DNA of 64,000 nucleotides from Clostridium formicaceticum. GTDB lineage: Bacteria > Bacillota > Clostridia > Peptostreptococcales > Natronincolaceae. Below the pieces are notes generated by a model that was not told where the DNA came from, ran no database searches, and saw only the letters and a program-made list of their open reading frames with translations. Position 1 is the stretch's first letter; every line of letters begins with the position of its first letter. The stretch spans positions 1,550,001-1,614,000 of the forward strand of contig NZ_CP017603.1 of NCBI RefSeq assembly GCF_001854185.1, in the 5' to 3' direction. This document shows, piece after piece, positions 27,366-37,141 of the stretch. The position numbers and the translations under genes were made by a program.

Positions 27366-29267
27366 ATGAAAAAAAAAGCGAGAAGTATTTTTACTTTTTT
27401 TGTGATTTTAGTGTGGACGTTGATGATAGGTGGTTGTAGCGATACCATTGAAAAACCAAAAGCTGTTAATGGTGTTCTGGATTTATCTCAGTGGAGCTTT
27501 GAAGAGAAGGGGCCTGTAGAGTTAGATGGAGAATGGGAGTTTTATTGGGAACAACTACTGATGACAGAGGAGCCTAGGCCTGTTCAAGAAGAATCTCTGG
27601 ACAAAGCGTATATACCTGTACCACAAACATGGAATACCCATGAGATACGAGGAAAAGGGAAGACAGGGTATGGTTATGGCAGTTATCGATTACAGGTTAT
27701 ACTTCCGGATTACGAAAAAGTACATGCTCTAAGGGTTTCCTCTATTGCCACATCTCATGAAGTTTGGATTGATGGAAAACTCGTGTCAGTAAGAGGAAAG
27801 GTAGGGGTTGATCAGAACACAACGCACTCGAACGTTAGGCCAAATATCATTTATTTCAGTGCTGATCAGCCTAAGATTGAAATCATTATACAGGTATCTA
27901 ACTTCATGCACAAGAAAGGCGGGATATGGCAGTCATTACTTATTGGCAGCAATGAGCAAGTCCGTAAGATATATGACTTCAGCGCTTTTTTAGATGTTGC
28001 TTTATTTGGGAGCATATTTATTATGGCTTTTTATCACTTAGCTCTCTATATTTTGGGAAAAAAAGATCCTTCTACCTTGTACTTTAGTATTTTTTGTTTT
28101 TTAATTGGACTTAGGATTTTATTAGTAGGGGAAAAATTTTTACAGCAATTCGTTCCTGGATTATCTCAAGAAATAGCATTCAAGTTAGAGTATCTAACCT
28201 TTTATTTAGGTATGGTGGTATTTTATATGTTCATTTATGCTCTCTTTCCAAAAGAAATGTCCACCAAGGGCTATAGGGGTGTTATTGTTATTGGAGGCAT
28301 TTATTCAGCGATTGTATGCATTACACCTGCCAGTATATATACCCATATGTTATCCAGCTTTCAAATACTTTCGGTTATTTTTTGTATTTACATCCTCTAT
28401 GTTCTATCTGTGGCTGCTTTTCGGCGAAGAGAAGGAGCAGGTATGATCTTGACAGGATCGGTTGTTTTTATTGCTACAGTGATCAATGATATTTTTTATT
28501 ATAGTGAGATGATCTTTACAGGAAACCTAATAGCCTTTGGATTATTTGTATTTATTTTTGTACAATCTATTATTGTTTCAGTGCGGTTTTCAAAGGCTTT
28601 TACGACTATAGAGCAGATGTCTGAAAAATTATTATCCATGGATCGTTTGGAAATGCAATTTCTTCAAGCACAAATTAAACCCCATTTTTTATATAATACA
28701 TTAAACACGATTATGGCTTTTTGTCGTACTGACCCAGAAAAGGCATGGGAACTATTAGATGAATTTAGCAACTATTTGCGAGGAAAATTTGGTTTTAAAA
28801 GTACAAGTCGTTACATAACTTTAGAAAAGGAGCTGAATTTTGTTTCCTCTTATCTTGCTATTGAAAAAGCGCGGTTTGATGAACGATTAAATGTAGAATA
28901 TGACATTCGATCGGATACTGCTGTGTTGGTACCGCCTTTGATTCTACAACCTATTGTAGAAAATGCAGTGCGTCATGGTATTTACCCCAAGAAAGAAGGG
29001 GGGACCGTGACCGTATCCGTAGAGAAGCAAACCGAGGCTGTAAGGATACAAATAGCAGATAATGGTGTGGGAATGACACAGCAGCAGATCAAGGATTTAT
29101 TAAAAGGAAAAAAGTCACAGCAAGGGATTGGTCTATTAAATGTACATACACGCCTGAAGGCAAACTACAATCAGGGGCTTGAGATTCAAAGTGAACCAGG
29201 GCAGGGTACTAAGGTTACGATTATGATTCCACATGGAAATCCAGCAGCCGAAACAATGAAAGAGTGA
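27366..29267 (+). CDS. 7TM-DISM/LytS-type sensor histidine kinase
   Basis: A 633-residue membrane kinase. It starts with a lipoprotein-like signal (IGGC, Cys24), then an extracellular beta domain of the 7TMR-DISM type beginning near LSQWSFEEKGPVELDGEWEF. About seven membrane segments follow (210-400), then a cytoplasmic LytS-family His_kinase domain with PHFLYNTLNTI (phospho-His about 440) and a HATPase domain (ENAVRHGI, IADNGVGM, GIGLLNV). The ATG at 27366 follows GTGGGGG. It is followed 49 bp later by a LytTR regulator, its probable partner. The signal sensed is unknown. Confidence 0.9.
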   Translation: MKKKARSIFTFFVILVWTLMIGGCSDTIEKPKAVNGVLDLSQWSFEEKGPVELDGEWEFYWEQLLMTEEPRPVQEESLDKAYIPVPQTWNTHEIRGKGKTGYGYGSYRLQVILPDYEKVHALRVSSIATSHEVWIDGKLVSVRGKVGVDQNTTHSNVRPNIIYFSADQPKIEIIIQVSNFMHKKGGIWQSLLIGSNEQVRKIYDFSAFLDVALFGSIFIMAFYHLALYILGKKDPSTLYFSIFCFLIGLRILLVGEKFLQQFVPGLSQEIAFKLEYLTFYLGMVVFYMFIYALFPKEMSTKGYRGVIVIGGIYSAIVCITPASIYTHMLSSFQILSVIFCIYILYVLSVAAFRRREGAGMILTGSVVFIATVINDIFYYSEMIFTGNLIAFGLFVFIFVQSIIVSVRFSKAFTTIEQMSEKLLSMDRLEMQFLQAQIKPHFLYNTLNTIMAFCRTDPEKAWELLDEFSNYLRGKFGFKSTSRYITLEKELNFVSSYLAIEKARFDERLNVEYDIRSDTAVLVPPLILQPIVENAVRHGIYPKKEGGTVTVSVEKQTEAVRIQIADNGVGMTQQQIKDLLKGKKSQQGIGLLNVHTRLKANYNQGLEIQSEPGQGTKVTIMIPHGNPAAETMKE

Positions 29268-29316
29268 GTAAATAAAAATTTGTAGCTATGTATACAAACG
29301 TAAGGGGAGAAGAAAA

Positions 29317-30084
29317 GTGGTGAGTGCTATACTAATTGATGATGAGAAAGTTTCATTGCAGGAGCTTACCTACATGTTGGTACAATATAAAGAGATACAG
29401 ATTCTTGGAACCTTCACTGATCCTGTAGAAGCTTTAAAAGAAATACCAAAACTAAATCCTGACGTCATCTTTTTGGATATTGAAATGCCAGAAGTAAATG
29501 GTTTTGAAGTAGCTGAACAAATTGAAAAACTTTCAGTGGAACCTGCTATTGTATTTGTTACAGCCTATGATGAATATGCCATTAGGGCTTTTGAAGTCAA
29601 TGCTGTGGACTATATTTTAAAACCCATCTCTCCTAAAAGAATCCGAAATACCCTTCAGAAGCTAATGAAAAAGAAGTTTCATCCTGATAGTCAAGGTAAG
29701 AAAAAATACGTATCAAGACAAAAGTCTATAGATTTCAATAAGGTTTATGACAACAGATTTTCGAAAGTATTTATATATCAAGGAGAAGAAATTATTCTCT
29801 TAAAGCCTTCTGATATTTTATATTTTATGGTGGAAGGCGGCGTAGTAACAGTGGTGACGCAGCAAAAGACTTATAAAACACGAGAAAGTTTAAACTATTG
29901 GGAAGAAAAATTGCAAAGGCAAGGTTTTTTTCGCTGCCACCGTTGTTATTTAGTGAATTTAGAGAAGATAGAAAAAGTTATTCTTATGTTTAATAGTACC
30001 TACTTGCTCAAACTTGCCAGTAGTACTGCTGAAATTCCTGTTAGTCGCAATTATAGTAAATTATTAAAACAAATCTTGATATAA
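29317..30084 (+). CDS. LytTR-family response regulator
   Basis: A 255-residue regulator. The receiver domain has the DDE acidic pocket near residue 7, phospho-acceptor Asp54 in IFLDIEMP, and a conserved Lys in LKPIS. The C-terminal LytTR DNA-binding domain (about 150-250) shows ILYFMVEGGVVTVVT and FFRCHRCYLVNLEKIEKV. It starts with GTG, about 8 bp after AAGGGGAG. It pairs with the upstream kinase. The dynamin cluster starts 190 bp downstream but beyond a terminator, so control of that cluster is only a possibility. Confidence 0.93.
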   Translation: MVSAILIDDEKVSLQELTYMLVQYKEIQILGTFTDPVEALKEIPKLNPDVIFLDIEMPEVNGFEVAEQIEKLSVEPAIVFVTAYDEYAIRAFEVNAVDYILKPISPKRIRNTLQKLMKKKFHPDSQGKKKYVSRQKSIDFNKVYDNRFSKVFIYQGEEIILLKPSDILYFMVEGGVVTVVTQQKTYKTRESLNYWEEKLQRQGFFRCHRCYLVNLEKIEKVILMFNSTYLLKLASSTAEIPVSRNYSKLLKQILI

Positions 30085-30089
30085 GAAAC

Positions 30090-30124
30090 AAAAAGAACAG
30101 CTATTCTCCTTAGCTGTTCTTTTT
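30090..30124 (+). terminator. Terminator after LytTR regulator
   Basis: AAAAAGAACAGCTA and TAGCTGTTCTTTTT form a 14-bp stem with a 7-base loop and a T-run. It separates the two-component pair from the dynamin cluster. Confidence 0.9.
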
Positions 30125-30272
30125 GACTTCCTACGATTTAATTCCTGCATCTCACAGGCAAATCACATAGGTTTTTTATGAAATATGCTAAAATTACACT
30201 AAGACCGTCTTATCTTAGGTTTTTGCCACATGATATGACCATTTGAAAATAGGAGAATATGTGGGTGGAAGT

Positions 30273-32057
30273 ATGATTGATAACTATAAGAATATAGAAT
30301 TTCAGCTTTATGGCTACCTAATACAACTACGACAGATATTTCAGGCAAATTGTACGAGTAAATACGAGATTGAAAATATCAATAAAACTATTGAATTAAT
30401 TCAAAATAGAAAATTTAATGTTGCTGTTATGGGCGAATTTAAAAGGGGAAAGAGTTCGTTAATCAATGCTTTGCTTGGAGTAAATATTCTACCATCAGAT
30501 GTAACCCCTACAACCGCCACCATTAATAGAATCACCTATGGGACAGAACCCTCTATGACGATATTTTATTACGATGAAACAACAGAAGTTGCAGATATAG
30601 ATAATATCTCTGAATATGTCACGATGCTTACCGAAGAAGGTTTAAAACGGGCAGAGGAAATTCGAGAGGCAGTTATTCATTATCCAACCGTCATATGTCA
30701 AAACCATGTTGATATTATAGATACTCCTGGATTAAATGATAACAGAGATATGACAGCAATAACAATGAATATGCTTGGCTGCATTGATGCTGCTATTGTT
30801 GTTATTTCTGCATTAGCGCCTTTTTCAGAAAAGGAAGCTGAATTTGTAGGTCAGCTGATAAAAAGTGATTCTATTGAAAATATAGTTTTTGTGGTGACCT
30901 TTATTGATGAAATTGATGAAGATGAGCAGAATAAATTCATCACATATATTCACAATCGAATAGTCAAAAGCGTTTTAGAACTTATAGAGAAAGAAAATTC
31001 TCCAGGAAAAATACGGATAAAAGCTAAACAGTTATTAGATAACTCGTTAATTTTTGGTGTATCTTCTTTATTGGCTATGCAGTCGTTTGTTGCGGGGGAT
31101 CGGGAGTTACTAAAGAAGAGCAGATTTGAAATATTTAAAACTGAACTATATGAATTTCTTACGGCACAGCAAGGTGCCAATACCATCATAAAGGCAGTAA
31201 AGTGTATACAAAAAGCAGGCGAGGAATTTGATAAGTTATATAGCAATAAAATATTCCAAGAAGATCAGTGCCTATATATCATTGACCAAAAAACCAGCAC
31301 CATCAATAACTATTGTAGTGAATATAGGAAAGCATTGGAATGTGCCCTTCAAAAGCTTGAAAAACCACTAAAGGAATGTCTTGATGATATTTTACACTTA
31401 AAAAGTGTTTTTACAAATAATTTCACAAGTGCTTTAAGTAAGTCTCAAAATAGCCAACAAAATGAAATCATAGAGGCGATAGCATCGGAAGCTGCTGGAT
31501 GTTGGAGAATAGCAAATGAAGAATGTGCAGAAAAGCTTAAGAAAAAAGTATTTCAGCTATTTACTTCTGTTATGGAGGATTATTACAGTATGAGAAAATG
31601 TGAATGCATGGAACCAATTGAGGAATTAAGCAAAATATGCAATTTTCACTGGCAGGCTTCTCCATGTTTTGATAAAAGTATGATAGAGATCATAACATCT
31701 TTTGGGTTTCCTATATTCAACTGGCAGGCATCACCTATTCCTCATCCTCAATACTTTCATAACTATAACCTGCTGGATAATATGAAATATGCTGTTGAAA
31801 TTTCTGTAGAGAAATACTATGAGCACTGGCAGTTTCTTATCCATTCAGTGAAAAATTGGTGGATGCAACAAAGTGATCATGAAGTTTTAGCAATAACGGC
31901 GTTATTAAATAATGAAATCAAAGAAAATAAAACCTCCAAAAAAGCTGAGTTATATGCGTTAATAGATACTTACCATAAACAAAAAAGCATGATACAAGAG
32001 ATAAGAGAAAAAACAGAGGCAATTTTCATTACTACATCAAATCATGGCATAACTTAA
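30273..32057 (+). CDS. Dynamin-like GTPase 1
   Basis: A bacterial dynamin-family large GTPase of 594 residues. G1 is GEFKRGKSS (54-62), G2 region VTPTTATINRITYG, G3 DTPGLND (about 149), and G4 probably TFID in VVFVVTFIDEID. The C-terminal half is helical and charged, as in dynamin stalks. Unlike GTPase 2, no clear membrane insert is visible, but two similar aromatic segments FHWQASP and FNWQASP occur near 455 and 485. The start is uncertain: ATG 30273 has GGTGGAAG upstream, and GTG 30261 and TTG 30243 are in frame. It begins a five-gene run with two more dynamin-like genes. Confidence 0.88.
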   Translation: MIDNYKNIEFQLYGYLIQLRQIFQANCTSKYEIENINKTIELIQNRKFNVAVMGEFKRGKSSLINALLGVNILPSDVTPTTATINRITYGTEPSMTIFYYDETTEVADIDNISEYVTMLTEEGLKRAEEIREAVIHYPTVICQNHVDIIDTPGLNDNRDMTAITMNMLGCIDAAIVVISALAPFSEKEAEFVGQLIKSDSIENIVFVVTFIDEIDEDEQNKFITYIHNRIVKSVLELIEKENSPGKIRIKAKQLLDNSLIFGVSSLLAMQSFVAGDRELLKKSRFEIFKTELYEFLTAQQGANTIIKAVKCIQKAGEEFDKLYSNKIFQEDQCLYIIDQKTSTINNYCSEYRKALECALQKLEKPLKECLDDILHLKSVFTNNFTSALSKSQNSQQNEIIEAIASEAAGCWRIANEECAEKLKKKVFQLFTSVMEDYYSMRKCECMEPIEELSKICNFHWQASPCFDKSMIEIITSFGFPIFNWQASPIPHPQYFHNYNLLDNMKYAVEISVEKYYEHWQFLIHSVKNWWMQQSDHEVLAITALLNNEIKENKTSKKAELYALIDTYHKQKSMIQEIREKTEAIFITTSNHGIT

Positions 32058-32090
32058 GGAATTAAATTCATGTTAAGTAAGCTTGTGCAA

Positions 32091-32204
32091 TTAAAGCTGA
32101 GCACCGGGGAATCAGGTGGAGGGTCTACTTCACCTGATGGAGAATCCCACCTACGTTAACGCTTAGAGGTGGGGTCGTATACCCTAAAAGCAAAATCATG
32201 ATAA
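32091..32204 (+). repeat. Dispersed structured repeat, copy R3
   Basis: Best-formed copy. The 11-bp helix ATCAGGTGGAG / CTTCACCTGAT encloses GGTCTA, and CCCACCT pairs with AGGTGGG around a CGTTAACG palindrome. It then shares CCCTAAAAGCAAAATCATGATAAA with R2. It fills the gap between dynamin genes 1 and 2 and ends directly at the ribosome-binding site of gene 2, so it would be in the transcript and could affect expression of gene 2. Confidence 0.75.
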
Positions 32205-32216
32205 AAGGGGATGTTA

Positions 32217-34253
32217 ATGATGAATGAGAAGGCAACAAATTTCAGTAGTTTTGTAGGCTATAGGCAGTTGGTCATTGATCTTACTACTGATCTAAAAAAG
32301 CTAAAGGAATATGGAGAACATTTAAAGCTGGAAAACGGTAATATGCTCATTGAAGAAATACTGAAAAGAATTGCTAATGATTCCTTTGACATTGCAATTG
32401 TAGGAGAATTTAAAAGAGGAAAAAGTACTTTAATCAATGCTCTTTTAGGTAAAGATATCTTACCTACGGATATTCTGCCTTGTTCCGCCACATTAAATAG
32501 AATTACCTATAATGTATCTCCTTTAGTAAAAATTGAGTATAAGGACGGACAAATTGAAGATATTTCCATAGATAAACTTCCAGAATATGTAACAAAACTG
32601 ACGGATGAATCAGCAAAAATATCTGAAAAAATAAAAGAAGCAACAGTGTATTACCCTATAAACTATTGTAGAAATAATGTTGATATTATTGATACGCCAG
32701 GGTTAAACGATGATAAAAGCATGACAGATATTACGCTATCGGTACTTCCACAGGTAGATGCAGCGATTTTAGTCATCATGGCACAATCACCCTTTTCTGA
32801 ATATGAAAGAGATTTTTTAGAAAACAAGCTGCTGACCAATGATTTGGGCAGAGTTTTATTTGTGGTAACGGGAATTGATCGTTGTGACGAAGATGAAGTT
32901 GATAAAGTTCTTAAATCAATAGCAGATAGGATTGAGAAATATGTTCTGAAAAAGGCGGCAAAAACCTTAGGAGAGGATTCAGAAGAATTTGCTGTATATC
33001 GAAGAAAGCTGGGGAAACCAAAAGTATTTGGCATATCTGCAAAACAAGCATTAAAAGGGAAGATAAAAGGCGATGATGAGCTGCTTGAAAAAAGTTGTTT
33101 CCCACAATTTGAAAAGGAGCTAGAACGTTTCTTGACGGAAGATCGAGGGGCTGTAGTTTTGCAAGTGCCTGTAAACAGGATATTAGCTACTTCTTCCGAA
33201 ATACTTAAAACAATAGAAATTCAGGAAAATGCTCTGGCAATGAAAAAAGAAGAATTCGAGGAAAAGTATCAGGAGGCCATCAATGAAATTAATCACTTAA
33301 GACAAAAGAAAAAAGAGGAATTATCCCGCATCAATACATCCGCAACAAATGCATTTAATCATCTTCAACCCCTCCTTGATGAATTTTGGCCGACGTTGGA
33401 AAGTCAATCTCTAGCAATCATTGATAATGTGGATATTCAGGCAGAGGACATAAAAAAAGACAATATAGAGTATACACAGCAGCGAATACTCTCACAAGTT
33501 AGTGATAATGCAAAAAATATAGGCCAAAATTATTCTGAACGGATACAAATTGAAATTGAAAAAGCCCTTGATCAAGAAGCAGTAAGACTTCAAAAGTTTG
33601 GTGACGAAATGTTAGCATCCCTTGATAGAATTCACAATATTTTCGTAAATCCAACTGGTGCACCTGATTTAATGGTTGAGGGAATTGTCAGTTCTGCCAT
33701 AGGCAGCTTTACTATTCCGGGACTTGCGGGAGTATGGACGGGTTATCGTATTGCAGGTGTCAAAGGTGCTTTCGTTGGTGGAATTGGAGGGTTTGGAGGT
33801 GCAGTGGGAGCAGGAGCTATTATGGCACTGTTAGGAATACCTCTTGTCTGGCCCGCCTTTCTAGCTGTCAGTATAGTTTCTGTTTTTACTGGAAATTGGT
33901 TAACGAAAGCAGTATTTAAAAAGGATGGCATTGAAGCGTTTAGAGCTGGCATGAGAGAAGCAGTATTGAATCAGTTTGATGAGATGAAAAAACAGGGGGA
34001 TTTTGTGAAGAATGTTCGTCAGCAAGTCAATCGTGCCTTTGATGCATTAAAAGAAAAAATTGAAAGTGAAACGGAAACGGTATTAAACGATACACAGCAT
34101 ACGCTGGATGAACTAAAAACAAAAATTCAAAGAGAAAATATTATGACGGAAAAGGAAAAAGAAGAATTAAAGGAAATTGCTCTGGGGGTTACTAAAATCA
34201 TGGAAAATGCCAGTAAGATCAATCAACAGTTGATTTCAGTACTGGATAAGTAA
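32217..34253 (+). CDS. Dynamin-like GTPase 2 with membrane-inserting segment
   Basis: A 678-residue dynamin-family GTPase. G1 is GEFKRGKST (63-71), G2 region DILPCSATLNRITYN, G3 DTPGLNDDKS (about 159), G4 TGID. Residues about 490-562 are hydrophobic and Gly-rich (SFTIPGLAGVWTGYRIAG, then GGIGGFGGAVGAGAIM and WPAFLAVSIVSVF). This resembles the membrane paddle of bacterial dynamins such as BDLP or DynA. Coiled-coil sequence surrounds it on both sides (345-480, 590-678). The first ATG at 32211 abuts the AAAAGGGG site, so 32217 or 32220 is the likely start. The M48 gene begins 16 bp after the stop. Confidence 0.9.
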   Translation: MMNEKATNFSSFVGYRQLVIDLTTDLKKLKEYGEHLKLENGNMLIEEILKRIANDSFDIAIVGEFKRGKSTLINALLGKDILPTDILPCSATLNRITYNVSPLVKIEYKDGQIEDISIDKLPEYVTKLTDESAKISEKIKEATVYYPINYCRNNVDIIDTPGLNDDKSMTDITLSVLPQVDAAILVIMAQSPFSEYERDFLENKLLTNDLGRVLFVVTGIDRCDEDEVDKVLKSIADRIEKYVLKKAAKTLGEDSEEFAVYRRKLGKPKVFGISAKQALKGKIKGDDELLEKSCFPQFEKELERFLTEDRGAVVLQVPVNRILATSSEILKTIEIQENALAMKKEEFEEKYQEAINEINHLRQKKKEELSRINTSATNAFNHLQPLLDEFWPTLESQSLAIIDNVDIQAEDIKKDNIEYTQQRILSQVSDNAKNIGQNYSERIQIEIEKALDQEAVRLQKFGDEMLASLDRIHNIFVNPTGAPDLMVEGIVSSAIGSFTIPGLAGVWTGYRIAGVKGAFVGGIGGFGGAVGAGAIMALLGIPLVWPAFLAVSIVSVFTGNWLTKAVFKKDGIEAFRAGMREAVLNQFDEMKKQGDFVKNVRQQVNRAFDALKEKIESETETVLNDTQHTLDELKTKIQRENIMTEKEKEELKEIALGVTKIMENASKINQQLISVLDK

Positions 34254-34269
34254 AAGGGAGTGGATGAAT

Positions 34270-35232
34270 ATGAATCCTACTCAAGATATAAATATTAGCT
34301 TCAAAAGCTATGCAGCTAGGAGAAAACATGAATTATCTGCCCATATAGTGAATGGCGTACCTGATTATTCCTTTTCAATGGACTATGCAATACGGCAAAA
34401 AATCAATGCAATACCAGGAATGTTTCAGTTGTTTAAAGCCATTACAAGTCATATGGTACCCTTTCAAAGACAAAAGCTAAATATGGAATGCGTTGCAGCA
34501 GGACCACAACAATATCCAGAGCTGCATGCTATGGGAGAAGAATGTGCTAAAAGACTTGGAATAGGTGTTCCTCAAATATTTGTAAAATATGATGTGAAAA
34601 TTAATGCTTATGCCTTTGCTACAGAAGATTCCACACCAGTAATCATGGTGACATCTGCTATCGTAGAAAATTTTACAAAGGCTGAACTCAAAGCAATCAT
34701 AGGGCATGAATGTGGCCATATACACAATAACCATACGATTTATAAAATGGCGGCAGGTATTGTTACAGGAACAATAACAGAAGGTTTGCATTTGATTCCC
34801 GGACTTAAGCAAATGGTTAGTTTGCTTTCGCTAGGGGCAAAATGGCTATTGTTAAACTGGTCAAGATGTGCTGAAATAACTTGCGATCGTGCAGGACTTA
34901 TATGTGCAGACAGTCTTGATGATGCTGTCAAAGCTATTGCAAAATTTGGCTTTGGTGGTGTAAAAGCTTTAGAGCATATCAATATTAATGAATATATAAA
35001 ACAAATTGAACAAATGCAGGCAACCCCCGTACGCTATATGGAATTGGAAAGCACACATCCCTTGACGCCCAAAAGACTACTGGCTTTTAAAATTTTTAAC
35101 CAGTGCGATGTTTTGTACTCATGGAGACCAGATTGGAAAACATCTGATATGGATTTATTTTCTAAAGAAGAAGCTGATAAAAAATGCGAAAGCTTCATAT
35201 CAGTTACATCTAAAAAAATGAATGTCAAATAG
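34270..35232 (+). CDS. M48-family zinc metalloprotease
   Basis: A 320-residue peptidase of the M48 (HtpX/OMA1/Ste24-like) family. The zinc motif HECGH (146-150) is followed by the third-ligand block SRCAEITCDRAGL (about 198). A hydrophobic stretch lies between (AAGIVTGTITEGLHLIPGLKQ and the following MVSLLSLGAKWLLLNW), so membrane association is likely, but there is no N-terminal signal or multi-pass HtpX layout. The gene is tightly placed between two dynamin-like genes (16 bp and 10 bp gaps). ATG 34270 has GGGAG 9 bp upstream; 34264 would be only 3 bp from it. Confidence 0.9.
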   Translation: MNPTQDINISFKSYAARRKHELSAHIVNGVPDYSFSMDYAIRQKINAIPGMFQLFKAITSHMVPFQRQKLNMECVAAGPQQYPELHAMGEECAKRLGIGVPQIFVKYDVKINAYAFATEDSTPVIMVTSAIVENFTKAELKAIIGHECGHIHNNHTIYKMAAGIVTGTITEGLHLIPGLKQMVSLLSLGAKWLLLNWSRCAEITCDRAGLICADSLDDAVKAIAKFGFGGVKALEHININEYIKQIEQMQATPVRYMELESTHPLTPKRLLAFKIFNQCDVLYSWRPDWKTSDMDLFSKEEADKKCESFISVTSKKMNVK

Positions 35233-35242
35233 GGGGATGGTT

Positions 35243-37036
35243 ATGAAAAATGTTATTGATGAATCAATAATGGATAGAATTTTTATCGATTTTGAAGAAG
35301 TAAAAAATGACATTCAGTCTATTTTAGATGAACTCCTGCAGTTTAAAATTGATAAAAGAATACAGGTATCTGTTGGCTCAGAGAACATTGAAAAACTACA
35401 TGCTTGGGAAAGAAATATTAAGAGACGATTAAATGATGATTTTTCCATAGTGATCATTGGAGATTTCAAGCGTGGTAAATCTACGCTTGTTAATGCTCTG
35501 CTTCGTGAACAGGTGGTTACTACAAATGTTACTCCAGAAACTGTTACCATCAATCGTATTTCATTTGGTGAAAAAAACAGTATAGAAGCTGTTTTACAAG
35601 ATGGGAGACGTGCGATGTTAGACATGGTTGAGTTAAATAGAGAGAAGCTGGAGAAAATTATATCAAAACTTCCTTCTCCTGTGGCGTATATAGACATCAA
35701 AGTCCCAGTGGATGCCTTAAAGGGAATAAGGATAGTAGATACTCCGGGTGTCGGAGACTTGTTAAGGAAGTTTGATCATCAAGTGCAGGATTACATGGTA
35801 CACGCAGATGCAGTGATTTATGTGGTATCGGCTTTATCCCCACTATCAGAAACTGAGCAAGCTTTTTTGTGTGCATCTATATTACCACAAAACTTCTCAA
35901 AACTATTTGTGGTTTTAAACATGGTGGATTGTCTTGAGAGCAAAGAAGAAGTTGAAAAAGTGAAAGGTCTTACCAATAGTAAACTAGCAAATATTTTTCC
36001 TAACAGTTATGTTTATGCAGTTAGTTGTTTGGATGAATTTTGCAGAAGAAAAAATCTTAAGAGACCTAAACCAGATTTAAAAGAGGTATTAGAAAGGTCC
36101 TTTGATGCTATGTATGATACTCTCCAAAATGACATTGTACTGAAAAAAGATAGCATTCAAACAGAACGTTGTTTAAATATGCTAAAAATCATGATCAGTG
36201 AAATAGAAGGAAGAATAGCTTTGATTGAGAATATGTTGCTGCTTAATCAAAGTAAACTGAAGATTTTGATGGATCAATATCAAAATGAAAACTCAGATTT
36301 ATTACAGCGCATTAATAAACATAAAGAATCCCTAAAGCTTGAAGTGAGAGAAATGCATAGCGAGGCAAGAGAATGGATGGAGGATTTTTTAAGTCGTTTA
36401 GAAGAAGAAATCCGTTCTGCTGAAAGTACACCATTAGAAACATTAGAAAAACATTTTCATTTTTATATGATTGATATGCTTCGTTCCGCAATGATAGAAT
36501 GCACAAATGCTCACCTTAAAAACATAGCTGAATTATTAAAAAGCACTACAACAGCCTTTGCCTATGAATTTTCAAATCTTACATCTGTAGCCTGTTCTAC
36601 AAAAATTGCGACTTCTACTGTGGAAGTCTCCTGGACCAATTTAGATGCTACTGCTGCTGCACTGAACTTCATTCCTGGATTAGGTCCATTAACCTTATTA
36701 GGTCAAGCCATTATCGGATTTTCAAAACAAAAAAACACATCGAATCTACAAAAAAAATATACTAACAATATTTTAAATCATTATAGGGAAATCAAAGAGA
36801 GCGTATTTTTGGAATTAAGAAGTATTTATGAAAATCTTGTACAGTTTGCAGAACAGCAGATCAATATCATTTACCAAAATCAAGTAGAGGCTTCTGTACA
36901 AGCGATAAAACAAGCACAAGAAATAGCTATGAAGGAGAGTACAGAAAAAGAAGAGATGCACTTGGGTCTTGACGCAGCAAAACAAATCCTTGCATCGGCA
37001 AAACTTAGACTAAGCAAATACGAAGAAGTCTCATAA
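35243..37036 (+). CDS. Dynamin-like GTPase 3
   Basis: A 597-residue dynamin-family GTPase, more diverged than the first two. G1 is GDFKRGKST (73-81), G2 region VTTNVTPETVTINRISFG, G3 DTPGVGD, and G4 NMVD. A long coiled coil runs from about 330 to 420. A short hydrophobic segment (AAALNFIPGLGPLTLLGQAI, about 475) could be a membrane-touching loop, much smaller than in GTPase 2. The start at ATG 35243 has AGGGGG 8 bp upstream; the in-frame ATG at 35222 would overlap the protease gene. Confidence 0.88.
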   Translation: MKNVIDESIMDRIFIDFEEVKNDIQSILDELLQFKIDKRIQVSVGSENIEKLHAWERNIKRRLNDDFSIVIIGDFKRGKSTLVNALLREQVVTTNVTPETVTINRISFGEKNSIEAVLQDGRRAMLDMVELNREKLEKIISKLPSPVAYIDIKVPVDALKGIRIVDTPGVGDLLRKFDHQVQDYMVHADAVIYVVSALSPLSETEQAFLCASILPQNFSKLFVVLNMVDCLESKEEVEKVKGLTNSKLANIFPNSYVYAVSCLDEFCRRKNLKRPKPDLKEVLERSFDAMYDTLQNDIVLKKDSIQTERCLNMLKIMISEIEGRIALIENMLLLNQSKLKILMDQYQNENSDLLQRINKHKESLKLEVREMHSEAREWMEDFLSRLEEEIRSAESTPLETLEKHFHFYMIDMLRSAMIECTNAHLKNIAELLKSTTTAFAYEFSNLTSVACSTKIATSTVEVSWTNLDATAAALNFIPGLGPLTLLGQAIIGFSKQKNTSNLQKKYTNNILNHYREIKESVFLELRSIYENLVQFAEQQINIIYQNQVEASVQAIKQAQEIAMKESTEKEEMHLGLDAAKQILASAKLRLSKYEEVS

Positions 37037-37141
37037 AACCAGACTTTGAAGATGTAGTGCTTGAGCTTCCGACTTAAGAAGTGGGTGCCTTAGCAATACA
37101 TCAAAAGATATAAAAACTTGATAAAGAAAAGGGGAAAGATG

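Noticed and set aside
22711-32204. CRISPR-like array from the three R repeats
   Set aside because: Copies are about 4-5 kb apart, about 110 bp long and imperfect, with no spacer organisation and no cas genes.
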